A DNA stretch of 64,000 nucleotides from Streptomyces sp. Q6 (GCF_036967205.1 NZ_CP146022.1:5332001-5396000); one strand, 5' to 3'. Counted from the first letter of the stretch, positions 8,347 to 19,654 are shown. Numbers and translations are program-made. Notes: generated by a model from the sequence alone, not told the origin.

Positions 8347-9618
8347 ATGGAGAAGCGTGTGATGACGGACAGTAAGCGGCGCAAGGGTCTGATGGCCGCG
8401 TCCGCCCTGCTCGGCGGTGTACTGGTGCTCTCTGCGTGCAGCGGGGGCGACAGTGACGCGAGCGGCTCGTCGAGCGGCAAGAAGGACTCTCAGCAGCAGC
8501 AGGCCGACGAGGCCGCCGCCAAGAAGACGTCCGAGGCCGACATCAAGATCGCGCCGAAGGACGGCTCCGACAACGCGAGCATCAACAACGCCGCCAAGGT
8601 CACCGTGAGCAAGGGCACGCTCACCGACGTCCGGATGACCACGGCCGACGGCACGGCCGTGGCCGGTCAGATATCTGCGGACAAGAAGAGCTGGAAGCCC
8701 ACCAACCAGCTGGAGCGCGCGACCACGTACAAGATCGCCGCCGAGGCGAAGGACGCCGACAACCGCGTCGCGCACGAGAACGCGTCGTTCACGACGGTCT
8801 CCCCGAGCAACAGCTTCATCGGCAACTTCACGCCGGAGGACGGCTCGACCGTCGGCGTCGGCATGCCGGTGTCGATCAACTTCGACAAGGCCATCACCAA
8901 CAAGGCCGACGTCGAGTCCCACATCACCGTCTCCTCCAGCAGCGGCCAGGAGGTCGTCGGGCACTGGTTCAGCGCCAACCGCCTGGACTTCCGCCCCGAG
9001 GAGTACTGGACGGGCGGCTCCACCGTCACCCTGAAGCTCGACCTCGACGGCGTCGAGGGCGCGGACGGCGTGACCGGTGTCCAGCAGAAGACCATCACGT
9101 TCAAGGTCGGACGCAACCAGGTCTCCACGGTCGACGCCAAGACCAAGCAGATGACCGTCACGCACGACGGCAAGGTCGTCAAGACCATCCCGATCTCCGC
9201 CGGTTCGCCCGAGAACAAGACGTACGAGGGCCAGATGGTGATCTCCGAGAAGTTCAAGGAGACCCGGATGAACGGCGCGACGGTCGGCTTCACCGACGAC
9301 GACGGCAAGGGCGAGTACGACATCAAGGACGTGCCGCACGCGATGCGTCTGTCGAACTCCGGCACGTTCATCCACGGCAACTACTGGGGTGCCAAGTCGA
9401 TCTTCGGCTCGGTCAACACCAGCCACGGCTGTGTCGGTCTCGCCGACGCCAAGGGCGCGAACGACTCCAGCACCCCGGGTGCCTGGTTCTACAACAACTC
9501 CATGGTCGGTGACGTCGTCATCGTGAAGAACACCGGCGACAAGACCGTCGCCCCGGACAACGGCCTCAACGGCTGGAACCTGAGCTGGGCGGACTGGAAG
9601 GCCGGCTCCGCGGCCTGA
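8347..9618 (+). CDS. lipoprotein L,D-transpeptidase (Ig-like domains plus YkuD)
   Basis: Makes 3-3 cross-links in peptidoglycan, acting outside the membrane. The 423-residue protein has a lipoprotein signal with lipobox LSAC (Cys at about 31). A Ser/Lys/Gln-rich linker is followed by two immunoglobulin-like domains (about 70-250), as in mycobacterial Ldt proteins. The YkuD catalytic domain follows (about 255-385), with HGNYWG and the nucleophile motif SHGCVGL near 359-365. Start at ATG 8347; an in-frame ATG at 8362 would also keep the signal. Single gene between two terminators. Confidence 0.9.
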   Translation: MEKRVMTDSKRRKGLMAASALLGGVLVLSACSGGDSDASGSSSGKKDSQQQQADEAAAKKTSEADIKIAPKDGSDNASINNAAKVTVSKGTLTDVRMTTADGTAVAGQISADKKSWKPTNQLERATTYKIAAEAKDADNRVAHENASFTTVSPSNSFIGNFTPEDGSTVGVGMPVSINFDKAITNKADVESHITVSSSSGQEVVGHWFSANRLDFRPEEYWTGGSTVTLKLDLDGVEGADGVTGVQQKTITFKVGRNQVSTVDAKTKQMTVTHDGKVVKTIPISAGSPENKTYEGQMVISEKFKETRMNGATVGFTDDDGKGEYDIKDVPHAMRLSNSGTFIHGNYWGAKSIFGSVNTSHGCVGLADAKGANDSSTPGAWFYNNSMVGDVVIVKNTGDKTVAPDNGLNGWNLSWADWKAGSAA

Positions 9619-9640
9619 TCCGACCCGAGCCCGTTGCATG

Positions 9641-9669
9641 AACCCCGGTATGCGCCGCATACCGGGGTT
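9641..9669 (+). terminator. hairpin terminator
   Basis: Two 14-base arms around a single central base (AACCCCGGTATGCG and its complement) lie 23 bases after the L,D-transpeptidase stop. Long perfect stem without a T tract, typical of streptomycete terminators. Confidence 0.75.
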
Positions 9670-9750
9670 CCTGCCGTTTCCGTCCCGCGCTTATGTAGAC
9701 CGCATGCAACGCACAGCTCAGTGCCAAGCAGCGTCCCTAGTGTCCGCCTC

Positions 9751-11238
9751 ATGTTCCTCACCTACCTCCGGCGTGAACTGAGACGGCGCCGCAAGGCAGC
9801 CCTCGTCGTCGCCTCCGGGCTCGCGCTCGGCATCGCGCTTGTCATCACGGTCACGTCGGTCTCGGCCGGGATGAAGCAGGCCCAGAGCAAGGTCCTCGCA
9901 TCGCTCTACGGGCTCGGCACGGACATGACCGTGACCAAGGCGGCCGCCGCGCCGTCGAAGAGCGGGGGAGACCGCCCCGACTTCACGTTCGGCGCCCAGG
10001 ACGACGACAGCAAGAAGACGCAGTCGACCGACCGTGTCATGACGTCCGGCGGCCAGACCCTCAAGGCGTCGCTGATCGCCGAGGTCGCCGACCAGAAGGG
10101 CGTCGCGTCCGCGACCGGCGCGCTCACCCTCGACGTCATGAAGGTCTCCGGCCAGTTCACCCGGGGCCAGGCCACCCAGAACAGCGGCACCGCCGCCGAG
10201 GGCGGCCGGCAGGGCGGCTCCGGCGGTCAGCAGGGCGGCGGGGAAGGCGGCGTGCAGGGCGGCGGCGCCGATTTCGACGTCAACTCGTACTCCGTGTACG
10301 GCGTCGACGTCGCGCACCCGGGTCTCGGCCCGCTCTCCACCATGGAGATCACCGAGGGACGCACCCTCAAGGCGAGCGAGACCGACGCCGAGGTGGCCGT
10401 GCTCTCGAAGTCGTACGCCAAGGAGAACTCCAAGGCCGTCGGCGACACGGTGACCATCAACAAGATCGCGTACAAGGTCGTCGGCATCGCGCAGGCCGCG
10501 AGCAGCGAGTCGACCGGTGACGTCTATCTGCCGCTGAAGCAGGCACAGACGCTCGCCGACGCCGAGAACAAGGTCTCCACCATCTACGTGAAGGCCGCCG
10601 ACTCGAAGCGGATCGACACCGTCAAGGCCACGATCAAGAAGAACATCTCGGGGACCACCGTCACCACGTCCTCGGACCTGGCCGACACCGTCTCGGGTTC
10701 GCTGTCGACCGCGTCCGACCTCGCTTCCAGCGTGGGCAAGTGGCTCTCCGTCGTGGTGCTCGTCGCGGCCGTCGTCGTCGCCGCGCTGCTCACCTCGTCC
10801 GCGGTCTCGCGCCGCGTCCGCGAGTTCGGCACGCTCAAGGCGCTCGGCTGGAAGTCCGGCCGCGTGACCCGCCAGGTCGCCGGTGAGGCGATCGTCAACG
10901 GGCTCATCGGCGGTGTCCTCGGTATCGCGCTCGGCGTCGCCGCCGCGTACGCCGTCACCGCGTTCAGCCCGACCCTGACCGCGTCGCTCGGCTCCGCCGC
11001 GGGCGGTTCCGGCGGAGGCATGGGCGGCGGCCCCGGCGGCGGGACGGGCGGCCCCGGCGGTGGCGCCGCGTCGACGGCCTCCGGCTCGATCGACGTCGCG
11101 CTCGCCGCGCCGGTCAGTCTGACCACCATCGCGCTCGCCGCGGCCCTCGCCGTCGCGGGCGGTCTGATCGCCGGCGCGTTCGGCGGCTGGCGGGCCTCGC
11201 GGCTGCGCCCCGCGGACGCGCTGCGCCGCGTCGAGTAG
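9751..11238 (+). CDS. ABC transporter permease, FtsX/MacB type (copy 1)
   Basis: Membrane subunit of a MacB/LolCDE-like mechanotransmission ABC system. The 495-residue protein has one N-terminal helix (about 16-38), a large extracytoplasmic domain, and three C-terminal helices (about 331-352, 380-405, 458-480) with the FtsX signature RVREFGTLKALGWK. Two Gly/Gln-rich low-complexity stretches interrupt it (about 150-175 and 416-445). The C-terminus [18 protein letters not shown] is standard. ATG at 9751 chosen because the first helix follows directly. Its ATPase starts 31 bases downstream. About 130 bases after that ATPase begins a second copy of the pair. Substrate unknown. Confidence 0.9.
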   Translation: MFLTYLRRELRRRRKAALVVASGLALGIALVITVTSVSAGMKQAQSKVLASLYGLGTDMTVTKAAAAPSKSGGDRPDFTFGAQDDDSKKTQSTDRVMTSGGQTLKASLIAEVADQKGVASATGALTLDVMKVSGQFTRGQATQNSGTAAEGGRQGGSGGQQGGGEGGVQGGGADFDVNSYSVYGVDVAHPGLGPLSTMEITEGRTLKASETDAEVAVLSKSYAKENSKAVGDTVTINKIAYKVVGIAQAASSESTGDVYLPLKQAQTLADAENKVSTIYVKAADSKRIDTVKATIKKNISGTTVTTSSDLADTVSGSLSTASDLASSVGKWLSVVVLVAAVVVAALLTSSAVSRRVREFGTLKALGWKSGRVTRQVAGEAIVNGLIGGVLGIALGVAAAYAVTAFSPTLTASLGSAAGGSGGGMGGGPGGGTGGPGGGAASTASGSIDVALAAPVSLTTIALAAALAVAGGLIAGAFGGWRASRLRPADALRRVE

Positions 11239-11269
11239 CCAACCGCCCTTCCCTGAACAGGAGTGCACC

Positions 11270-11959
<690 letters not shown>

Positions 11960-11964
11960 CGACC

Positions 11965-11999
11965 ACCGGATGAGGGGCGCCCCGCGCCTCTCATCCGGT
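11965..11999 (+). terminator. hairpin terminator after ABC copy 1
   Basis: Arms 11965-11979 and 11985-11999 (ACCGGATGAG... and its complement) pair over 15 positions with one mismatch and a five-base loop, five bases after the ATPase stop. Confidence 0.7.
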
Positions 12000-12100
12000 T
12001 CTCATTCGCACCTCACGCAACCCTTACAGCCTCTCCATACGGTTCCGCTGATTCCTGTTCAGCGCCCCCGACCCCGTGGGCCGTCACCGGCGAGGCTTCG

Positions 12101-13569
12101 ATGTTCTTCACCTATCTCAGGCGTGAGTTGCGCCGCCGCAGAAAAGCGGCGCTCGTCGTCGCCTCCGGGCTCGCGCTCGGGATCGCGCTCGTCATCGTCG
12201 TCAGTTCCGTCTCCTCCGGGATGAACCAGGCGCAGGACAAGGTCCTGCAGTCCCTGTACGGCCTCGGCACCGACATGACCGTCACCAAGGCGGCGGCCGC
12301 TCAGACCGGGGACAACCAGCGCCCGAACTTCAGGTTCGACGCGAAGGACAGTGACTCCGACGAGAAGCAGTCCACCGACCGCGTGATGGTGCAAGGGTTC
12401 CAGACCCTCGCCTCCTCGACGGTCGCCGAGGTCGCCGACCAGAAGGGCGTCGCCGACACGGTGGGCGGCCTGAACCTCCAGGTCATGAAGGTCGACGGGC
12501 AGTTCACCCGCGGCCAGTTCAAGCAGGACCCGGGCCAGGGGCGGCAGCAGGGCGGGCCCGGCGGCGGCAACGGCGGGTCGCAGGGCCGCGTCGAGGGCGG
12601 CGGCGCCGACTTCCAGGTCAACTCGTACTCGGTCTACGGCACCGACGTCACCAAGCAGGACCTCGGCCCGCTGACCACCTCGAAGATCACCAAGGGCCGT
12701 ACGTTCAAGGCGTCCGAGACCGACGCCGAGGTGGCCGTCGCCGACGCCTCGTACGCCAAGGAGAAGAAGCTCGCCCTGGGTGACACCGTCACCATCCACG
12801 GGACGAAGTTCAAGATCATCGGCGTCTCCACCGCCGACAGCGGCGACTCCGCGGCCAACCTCTACATTCCGCTGAAGCGGGCGCAGACCGTCGCCGACAT
12901 GAAGAACAAGGTCACCACGGTCTACGTCAAGGCGACCGACTCGCAGCAGATCGACGCGGTCAAGTCGACCATCAGCAAGAACATCTCGGGCACGACGGTC
13001 ACCACGTCCGCCGACCTCGCCAAGACGGTCTCCGGTTCCCTGTCCACCGCCTCCTCGCTCGCCTCGAACGTCGGCAGGTGGCTGTCCATCGCCGTGCTCG
13101 TGGCCGCGTTCCTGGTCGCGGGGCTCCTCACCTCGTCGGCCGTGTCCCGGCGCGTGCGGGAGTTCGGCACGCTCAAGGCGCTCGGCTGGAAGTCGGGCCG
13201 CGTCACCCGCCAGGTCGTCGGCGAGGCCGTCGTCAACGGACTCATCGGCGGTGTCCTCGGCATCGCCGTCGGCCTCGCGGGCGCCTACGCCGTGACCGCG
13301 ATCAGCCCGACCCTGTCGGCCTCGCTCGGCTCCACCGGCGGCGCGGCCGGTCCCGGGGCGGCGGTCCCGGCGGCGGCATGGGCCCCGGCGGCGCCGCACG
13401 GCAGGCCACCGGCAAGACCCTCGACATCGCGCTGACCGCGCCCGTCAACGCCACGACCATCGCCCTCGCGGTCGGTCTCGCCGTCGCGGGCGGTCTGATC
13501 GCCGGCGCGTTCGGCGGCTGGCGGGCCTCGCGGCTGCGCCCCGCGGACGCGCTGCGCCGCGTCGAGTAG
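12101..13569 (+). pseudogene. ABC transporter permease, FtsX/MacB type (copy 2), frameshift near 13355
   Basis: Paralogue of the permease at 9751, near-identical in the N-terminal helix (RRELRRRRKAALVVASGLAL) and C-terminal region. Reads from ATG 12101 through the extracytoplasmic domain and two helices to [10 protein letters not shown]. There the frame is lost in a Gly-rich stretch, and the last helix and C-terminus ([20 protein letters not shown] ... ADALRRVE) continue one frame over to 13569. One extra G in GGGG at 13355-13358 restores a protein of about 489 residues. As written, translation stops at 13435 without the last helix. Probably a homopolymer sequencing error, since the far side is fully conserved and its ATPase is intact. 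Confidence 0.85.
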
Positions 13570-13626
13570 CACCGCGGCCCTGCCGGGCCCCGCCCCCACC
13601 CCCTTACGCACCGCAGGAGTCGCAGC

Positions 13627-14313
<687 letters not shown>

Positions 14314-14327
14314 ATCCGAGCAACCAA

Positions 14328-14362
14328 CGACCCCCCTGCGTCATCTCTACGCAGGGGGGTCG
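14328..14362 (+). terminator. strong hairpin terminator
   Basis: Perfect 14-pair stem (CGACCCCCCTGCGT at 14328-14341 with 14349-14362) and a seven-base loop, 15 bases after the stop of ABC copy 2. Confidence 0.85.
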
Positions 14363-14405
14363 AACACGTCCTCCCGCCGGTGAACTTCCGTCACCAGGGG
14401 GAAAG

Positions 14406-17400
14406 TTGCACAGACACGTACAAACTCGCTCACGTCGTACGGCGACCGTCGTCGCCGCCGCCGTGACCGTCGCGCTGACGGCCGGGCTGACCACCCCGGC
14501 CGTCGCCGCGGCACACACCGCCGCGGACCGCTCGGGCCTGAAGGCGAAGACGCACGTCACGCTCATCACCGGCGACCGCGTCGCGCTCGACGCGCGGGGC
14601 AAGCCGGTCGGGGTCGAGCGGGCCGCCGGGCGCGGCCACATACCCGTACAGATACGCAAGGTCGCCGGACACACGTACGTCGTACCGGCCGACGCCCAGC
14701 GGATGATCGCCGCGGGCAGGCTCGACCGGCGCCTCTTCGACGTCACCGAGCTGTCGAAGACCGCCTACGCCAAGGCGCGCAAGAGCGGCCTCAAGGTCAT
14801 CGTCGGCTACCAGGGAGCCGCCGCGGGCGCGAAGGCCGACGTGCGCGGCGCCGGGGACACGACCGTGCGGCGCAGCCTGAAGACGCTGAACGCGGACGCG
14901 GTCACCACGCCGAAGGCCGACGCGGCCGAGCTGTGGGACGCGGTCACCAACGGCAAGGGCGCCACCGCCGCCGGCGTCAGCCGCATCTGGCTCGACGGCG
15001 TCCGCAGGGCCAGCCTCGACAAGTCCGTGCCGCAGATCGGCGCGCCCGCGGCGTGGGCCGCCGGGTACGACGGCAAGGGCGTCAAGATCGCCGTCCTCGA
15101 CACGGGCGTCGACGCCACCCACCCCGACCTGAAGGACCAGGTCGTCGAGGCGAAGAACTTCTCCGCCGCCGCCGACGCCACCGACCACTTCGGCCACGGC
15201 ACGCACGTCGCGTCCATCGCCGCCGGTACGGGCGCCAAGTCGGGCGGCACGTACAAGGGTGTCGCCCCGGGGGCGAAGCTCCTCAACGGCAAGGTGCTCG
15301 ACGACGAGGGGTACGGCGACGACTCCGACATCCTCGCCGGGATGGAGTGGGCCGCCGCGCAGGGCGCCGACGTCGTGAACCTGAGCCTCGGCGGCACCGA
15401 CACCGCCGAGATCGACCCGCTGGAAGCCGAGGTCAACAAGCTCTCGCGGGACAAGGGCGTCCTGTTCGCCATCGCGGCGGGCAACGAGGGCCCGCACTCC
15501 GTCGGTTCGCCCGGCTCCGCCGACGCCGCGCTCACCGTCGGCGCCGTCGACGGCAAGGACAAGCTCGCCGACTTCTCCTCGACCGGGCCGCGCGTCGGCG
15601 ACGGCGCGGTCAAGCCGGACGTGACCGCGCCCGGCGTCGACATCACCGCGGCCGCCGCTCCCGGCAGCGTCATCGACAAGGAAGTCGGCCAGAAGCCCCC
15701 GGGGTATCTGACGATCTCCGGTACGTCGATGGCGACGCCGCACGTCGCCGGTGCCGCCGCGATCCTCAAGCAGGAGCACCCGGACTGGACGTACCAGGAG
15801 CTGAAGGGCGCGCTCGTCGGCTCGGCGAAGGGCGGTCCGTACACGCCGTTCCAGCAGGGCAGCGGCCGCATCCAGGTCGACAGGGCCATCAAGCAGACGG
15901 TGTTCGCCCAGCCGGTCTCGGTGAGCTTCGGCGTCGCGCAGTGGCCGCACACCGATGACACCGCCCTGACGAAGCAGGTGACGTACAAGAACACCGGCAC
16001 GAAGGACGTCACCCTCGACCTGGCCGTCTCCGCGACCAACCCCAAGGGCGCCGCGGCCCCCGCCGGGTTCTTCACCCTCGGCGCCCGCACGCTCACCGTC
16101 CCCGCGGGCGACACCGCCTCCGTCGACCTGACCGCGAACACGAAACTCGGCGGCACCGTCGACGGCGCCTACTCCGCGTACGTCACGGCGAGCGGCGGCG
16201 GCCAGTCCGTGCGCACCGCGGCGGCCGTGCAGCGCGAGGTCGAGTCGTACGACGTGACGCTCAAGCACATCGGGCGGGACGGACAGCCCCAGTCGACGTA
16301 CCTGACCGACCTGTTCGCGTACGCGGGCCTCGCGAAGGACGAGTCGTTCTCCGCGCCGCAGACCGCGTCGGGCACCGTGACGCTGCGCGTGCCCAAGGGC
16401 ACGTACCTGGTGGACGGGCTGCTCGCGAAGGACTTCGAGAAGTTCGAGGGCGGCGTCGACTGGTTCGTGCAGCCCAAGCTGAGCGTCACCAAGGACGTGA
16501 CGCTGACGCTCGACGCCCGTAGGACGAAGGCGGCCGACATCACGGTGCCGGACGCCGCCGCGAAGCCGCTCAGCGCGAGCATCGACTACATGTACGACCC
16601 GGCGCTCATCGGCATCGGCGTCATGCTCGACTCGTTCGCCGACATCCGGGTGGCGCCGCTCGGCGGCGATGTCACCGGCGGCCTCTCGCAGACCTGGTTC
16701 GGCCAGTGGGCCAAGGGCGGCGGCGCCGAGTACGACGTCGCGACGAGCGCCCGCGTCAAGCACGTCCAGGGCGACAAGGTCAAGCACTTCAAGAAGTCCG
16801 AACTCGCCACGGTGACCGGCAGGTTGGGGGCCTCGGCACCTGGTAAGACGGGCACGCTGAGCGCCACCGGCATGCTCCCCGACGACCTCGTCTTCGGCCT
16901 GCCCGTCGAGCAGAAGCTGCCCGCCACCCGCACCCTGTACCTGTCGACCGGCAGCGGCGTGCAGTGGGGCCTGGACTTCACCCAGTACGCGGGCAAGGAC
17001 GCCGAAGGCTTCCCGCTCGCCGACGCCTTCTACACGCTCGGCAACCCGCAGACCTTCACCGCGGGCAAGAGCTACGAGAAGACGTTCAACACCGCCGTGT
17101 TCGGGCCGCGCGTCGGCGGCGACTACGGGCTGTTCCGCGACGGCAACCAGATCTACGGCTACCTGCCGCTGTTCGCCGACGGCAAGACCCACGCGGGCTC
17201 GTCCGACGTCACCTCGGTCGCCACGACGCTGTACCGCGACGGCGCGAAGGTCGGCACGACCGACGACCCGCTGTTCGGGGACAAGGCCTTCACCGTGCCC
17301 TCGGGCGACGCGGCGTACCGGCTGACCACGTCGGTGCGGCGCGACGCGAAGGTCGCGGAGGCATCCCGCCGGATCGACGCGTCCTGGACGTTCCGCTCCA

Positions 17401-17729
17401 AGAAGGCCGGCCGGGACATCGCCGTCCTGCCCGCGTCCGGCGTCCGCTTCGGCGCCTCGACCGGGCTCGACAGCCGGGTCGCCGCCGGCAAGAAGCAGAC
17501 CTTCCCGGTGACGGTCCAGGGCGCGGCCGCGGGCCGCAACCTCAAGTCGCTCACCGTGTACGTCTCCTACGACGACGGCGGCCACTGGAAGAAGGTCACC
17601 GTGAAGAGCGGCAAGGTCACCGTCACGAACCCCGCCCGGGACAAGGCGGTCTCGCTGCGCGCCAAGGTCGTCGACAAGAAGGGCAACACGTCGACGATCG
17701 CGATCCACCAGGCGTACTACGGAAAGTGA
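14406..17729 (+). CDS. secreted S8 family (subtilisin-like) serine peptidase
   Basis: Extracellular protease of about 1107 residues. A Sec-type signal (about 5-38: TATVVAAAVTVALTAGL ... AVAAAHT) is followed by a propeptide-like region. The catalytic domain has Asp in AVLDTGVDATHPDL (about 231), His in GHGTHVAS (about 265), oxyanion Asn in AAGNEGP (about 359) and Ser in SGTSMATPHVAG (about 440). A C-terminal part of over 600 residues has beta-sandwich, Fn3-like character. TTG at 14406 is chosen: GGGGGA lies just upstream and no ATG or GTG fits the signal peptide. Flanked by terminators, so monocistronic. Likely role in nutrient or wall protein turnover. Confidence 0.9.
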   Translation: MHRHVQTRSRRTATVVAAAVTVALTAGLTTPAVAAAHTAADRSGLKAKTHVTLITGDRVALDARGKPVGVERAAGRGHIPVQIRKVAGHTYVVPADAQRMIAAGRLDRRLFDVTELSKTAYAKARKSGLKVIVGYQGAAAGAKADVRGAGDTTVRRSLKTLNADAVTTPKADAAELWDAVTNGKGATAAGVSRIWLDGVRRASLDKSVPQIGAPAAWAAGYDGKGVKIAVLDTGVDATHPDLKDQVVEAKNFSAAADATDHFGHGTHVASIAAGTGAKSGGTYKGVAPGAKLLNGKVLDDEGYGDDSDILAGMEWAAAQGADVVNLSLGGTDTAEIDPLEAEVNKLSRDKGVLFAIAAGNEGPHSVGSPGSADAALTVGAVDGKDKLADFSSTGPRVGDGAVKPDVTAPGVDITAAAAPGSVIDKEVGQKPPGYLTISGTSMATPHVAGAAAILKQEHPDWTYQELKGALVGSAKGGPYTPFQQGSGRIQVDRAIKQTVFAQPVSVSFGVAQWPHTDDTALTKQVTYKNTGTKDVTLDLAVSATNPKGAAAPAGFFTLGARTLTVPAGDTASVDLTANTKLGGTVDGAYSAYVTASGGGQSVRTAAAVQREVESYDVTLKHIGRDGQPQSTYLTDLFAYAGLAKDESFSAPQTASGTVTLRVPKGTYLVDGLLAKDFEKFEGGVDWFVQPKLSVTKDVTLTLDARRTKAADITVPDAAAKPLSASIDYMYDPALIGIGVMLDSFADIRVAPLGGDVTGGLSQTWFGQWAKGGGAEYDVATSARVKHVQGDKVKHFKKSELATVTGRLGASAPGKTGTLSATGMLPDDLVFGLPVEQKLPATRTLYLSTGSGVQWGLDFTQYAGKDAEGFPLADAFYTLGNPQTFTAGKSYEKTFNTAVFGPRVGGDYGLFRDGNQIYGYLPLFADGKTHAGSSDVTSVATTLYRDGAKVGTTDDPLFGDKAFTVPSGDAAYRLTTSVRRDAKVAEASRRIDASWTFRSKKAGRDIAVLPASGVRFGASTGLDSRVAAGKKQTFPVTVQGAAAGRNLKSLTVYVSYDDGGHWKKVTVKSGKVTVTNPARDKAVSLRAKVVDKKGNTSTIAIHQAYYGK

Positions 17730-17752
17730 TCCACCCGCACGGCGGATGAGCC

Positions 17753-17785
17753 AGGGGCGGTCGGGCGCAGCACCCGACCGCCCCT
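17753..17785 (+). terminator. hairpin terminator
   Basis: AGGGGCGGTCGGG (17753-17765) pairs perfectly with 17773-17785 across a seven-base loop, 24 bases after the protease stop. Confidence 0.8.
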
Positions 17786-17870
17786 TCGCCGAGCGCCGCG
17801 CGGACGAGCCGATGACGATCGGCCGCCGAACCGCCTGACGCCGTACGGCGGGTGTGTTTGGCTGGCTGCC

Positions 17871-18641
17871 ATGACGACGCAGACGGTCGAATACATCCGC
17901 TACCAGATACCCGAGGGCCGCTCGCCCGAGTTCCTGACGGCCTACACCCGGGCGGCGCGGCTTCTCGCCGCGTCGCCGTACTGCGTCACCTATGAACTCG
18001 CGCGCTGCGAAGAGGACTTCACGCACTACGTCCTGCGCATCGTGTGGACGTCGACCGAGGACCACATCGAGGGCTTCAGGGAATCCGACCTGTTCCCCGA
18101 GTTCCTCGCCGAGATCCGCCCCTACGTCGGCGACATCCAGGAGATGCGCCACTACAAGCCGACCACGGTCCGGGGCCGGGGCGCCTCCGAGCCGACGCTC
18201 TACGAATGGGCCGGCGGCGCCGAGGCCTTCGACCGCCTGACGAGCGTCTTCTACGACAAGGTCCTCAAGGACGACCTCCTCGGCCCGCTCTTCGCCGACC
18301 TGCCCGCCGAGCACGCCGCCCACGTCGCGCTCTGGTTCGGCGAGGTCTTCGGCGGCCCCGCCACGTACACCGAGCGGCACGGCGGGCACAGCCACATGGT
18401 CGCGATGCACATCGGCAAGGGCATCACCGAGCGCCAGCGCCGCCGCTGGGTCGGCCTCGTCCAGGACGCGGCCGACGAGGCGGGTCTGCCCACGGACGCC
18501 GAGTTCCGCTCCGCGTTCTGCGCGTACGTGGAGTGGGGCACGCGGCTGGCCGTCACCTTCTCGGGCCCGGACGCGAGCCGCCCCGCCGAACAGCCCGTAC
18601 CGCGGTGGAACTGGGGGGCCGCGCCGCCCTGGACCGCGTAG
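17871..18641 (+). CDS. ABM monooxygenase-like domain fused to group II truncated haemoglobin
   Basis: 256 residues in two parts. Residues 1-100 are an antibiotic-biosynthesis-monooxygenase (ABM) ferredoxin-like domain (EYIRYQIPEGRSPEFLTAYT). Residues about 110-240 are a group II (TrHbO-like) globin. It has the candidate proximal haem His in MVAMHIGKGI (about 183), Trp G8 in RRRWVGL (about 194) and the B/E helix region FDRLTSVFYDKVL. A chimera of this kind has been described from Streptomyces avermitilis. Physiological reaction unknown; oxygen or NO chemistry on a small substrate is an inference. Standalone gene after a terminator and convergent with the next gene. Confidence 0.88.
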   Translation: MTTQTVEYIRYQIPEGRSPEFLTAYTRAARLLAASPYCVTYELARCEEDFTHYVLRIVWTSTEDHIEGFRESDLFPEFLAEIRPYVGDIQEMRHYKPTTVRGRGASEPTLYEWAGGAEAFDRLTSVFYDKVLKDDLLGPLFADLPAEHAAHVALWFGEVFGGPATYTERHGGHSHMVAMHIGKGITERQRRRWVGLVQDAADEAGLPTDAEFRSAFCAYVEWGTRLAVTFSGPDASRPAEQPVPRWNWGAAPPWTA

Positions 18642-18651
18642 TCCCGCGCTC

Positions 18652-19536
18652 TCAGACCTCCGCGGCCCCGGCCCGCAGCGCGTCCGCTCCCCAGCTCGCC
18701 AGCAGCCGCAGCGCCTCGGCCGAGGGCGAGCCCGGCTCGGCGTGGTACACGGACAGGAACTGGCCCGCGTCGTCCGGCAGGTGCAGGGTCTCGTAGGAGA
18801 GGGTCAGCTCGCCGACCAGGGGGTGGCGCATCCGCTTCACGCCGTGCCCCTTCTCCTTCACGTCGTGCGTGGCCCACAGCCTGCGGAACTCGTCACTCTT
18901 CACGGAGAGCTCGCCGACCAGCGCGGACAACTCCGGGTCGTCCGGGTTCTGGCCCGCGTACAGGCGCAGATAGCTGACCATGTCGGACGCCTTGGACTCC
19001 CACTCCTGGAACAGCTCGCGGTAGTCCGGGTTGAGGAAGGTCAGCCGCGCCCAGTTCCGCTCGGCGGGCGGCAGCGCGCCCCAGTCGCCGAACAGCGCCA
19101 CCGCCATCGAGTTCCAGGCGAGGATCTCGGAGCGGGCCCCGCCGATGTACGCGGGCACGCCGTCCATCGTGTCGAGGAGCTGGCGCAGCGCGGGCCGCAC
19201 CTGCTGCCGCTTGGGCGCCCGGTACCTCCTGCGCTGCTGCTTCGGCTTCGCCAGATGCGTCAGGTGCGCCTGCTCGGCGTCCGACAGCCGCAGGGCGCGC
19301 GCGATCGCGTCGAGCACCTCCGCCGACACATTGCGTCCGTTGCCCTGCTCCAGGCGCGTGTAGTACGCCACCGAGACCCCGGCCAGCTGCGCCAGCTCCT
19401 CGCGGCGCAGGCCAGGCACCCGGCGGGCCCGCCCGATCGACGCGATCCCCACGTCCTCCGGCTTGAGCCGGGCCCGCCGGGTGCGCAGGAACTCGCTCAG
19501 CTCGGCCCTGCGGTCCAGGGTGGGGTTGTCGTCCAT
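18652..19536 (-). CDS. XRE-family regulator with MmyB-like ligand domain
   Basis: Transcription factor of 294 residues. Helix-turn-helix at about 12-75 ([20 protein letters not shown]) and a PAS-like MmyB domain at about 105-275 ([25 protein letters not shown]), which in family members binds fatty-acid-like ligands. ATG at 19536 is the natural start for the HTH. Divergent from a zinc alcohol dehydrogenase 118 bases away. MmyB-type regulators commonly control such divergent oxidoreductase genes, so that is the likely target. GTCCAGT (19540-19546) and ACTGGAC (19594-19600) flank the shared promoter region as inverted half-sites. Confidence 0.87.
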   Translation of the reverse strand: MDDNPTLDRRAELSEFLRTRRARLKPEDVGIASIGRARRVPGLRREELAQLAGVSVAYYTRLEQGNGRNVSAEVLDAIARALRLSDAEQAHLTHLAKPKQQRRRYRAPKRQQVRPALRQLLDTMDGVPAYIGGARSEILAWNSMAVALFGDWGALPPAERNWARLTFLNPDYRELFQEWESKASDMVSYLRLYAGQNPDDPELSALVGELSVKSDEFRRLWATHDVKEKGHGVKRMRHPLVGELTLSYETLHLPDDAGQFLSVYHAEPGSPSAEALRLLASWGADALRAGAAEV

Positions 19537-19654
19537 GCTGTCCAGTATTCCCGGTCGTACGACTACGAGCCTGACCCCGTCAGTAGTAGGACCACTGGAC
19601 GTACGCAAAGCGGTGACCTGGGTAAACCCCGCGCGGACAGGCACGCTGGTGAGC

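Noticed and set aside
12101-13569. Programmed ribosomal frameshift in the second permease
   Set aside because: No slippery heptamer or conserved downstream structure is evident, the paralogue has no frameshift, and a missing G in a G run explains it more simply.
14430-18410. Minus-strand open frame of over 1300 codons opposite the protease and globin genes
   Set aside because: Composition is the typical Arg/Asp/Val/Gly-rich shadow of high-GC coding DNA. No domain motifs, and both genes on the other strand are well supported.
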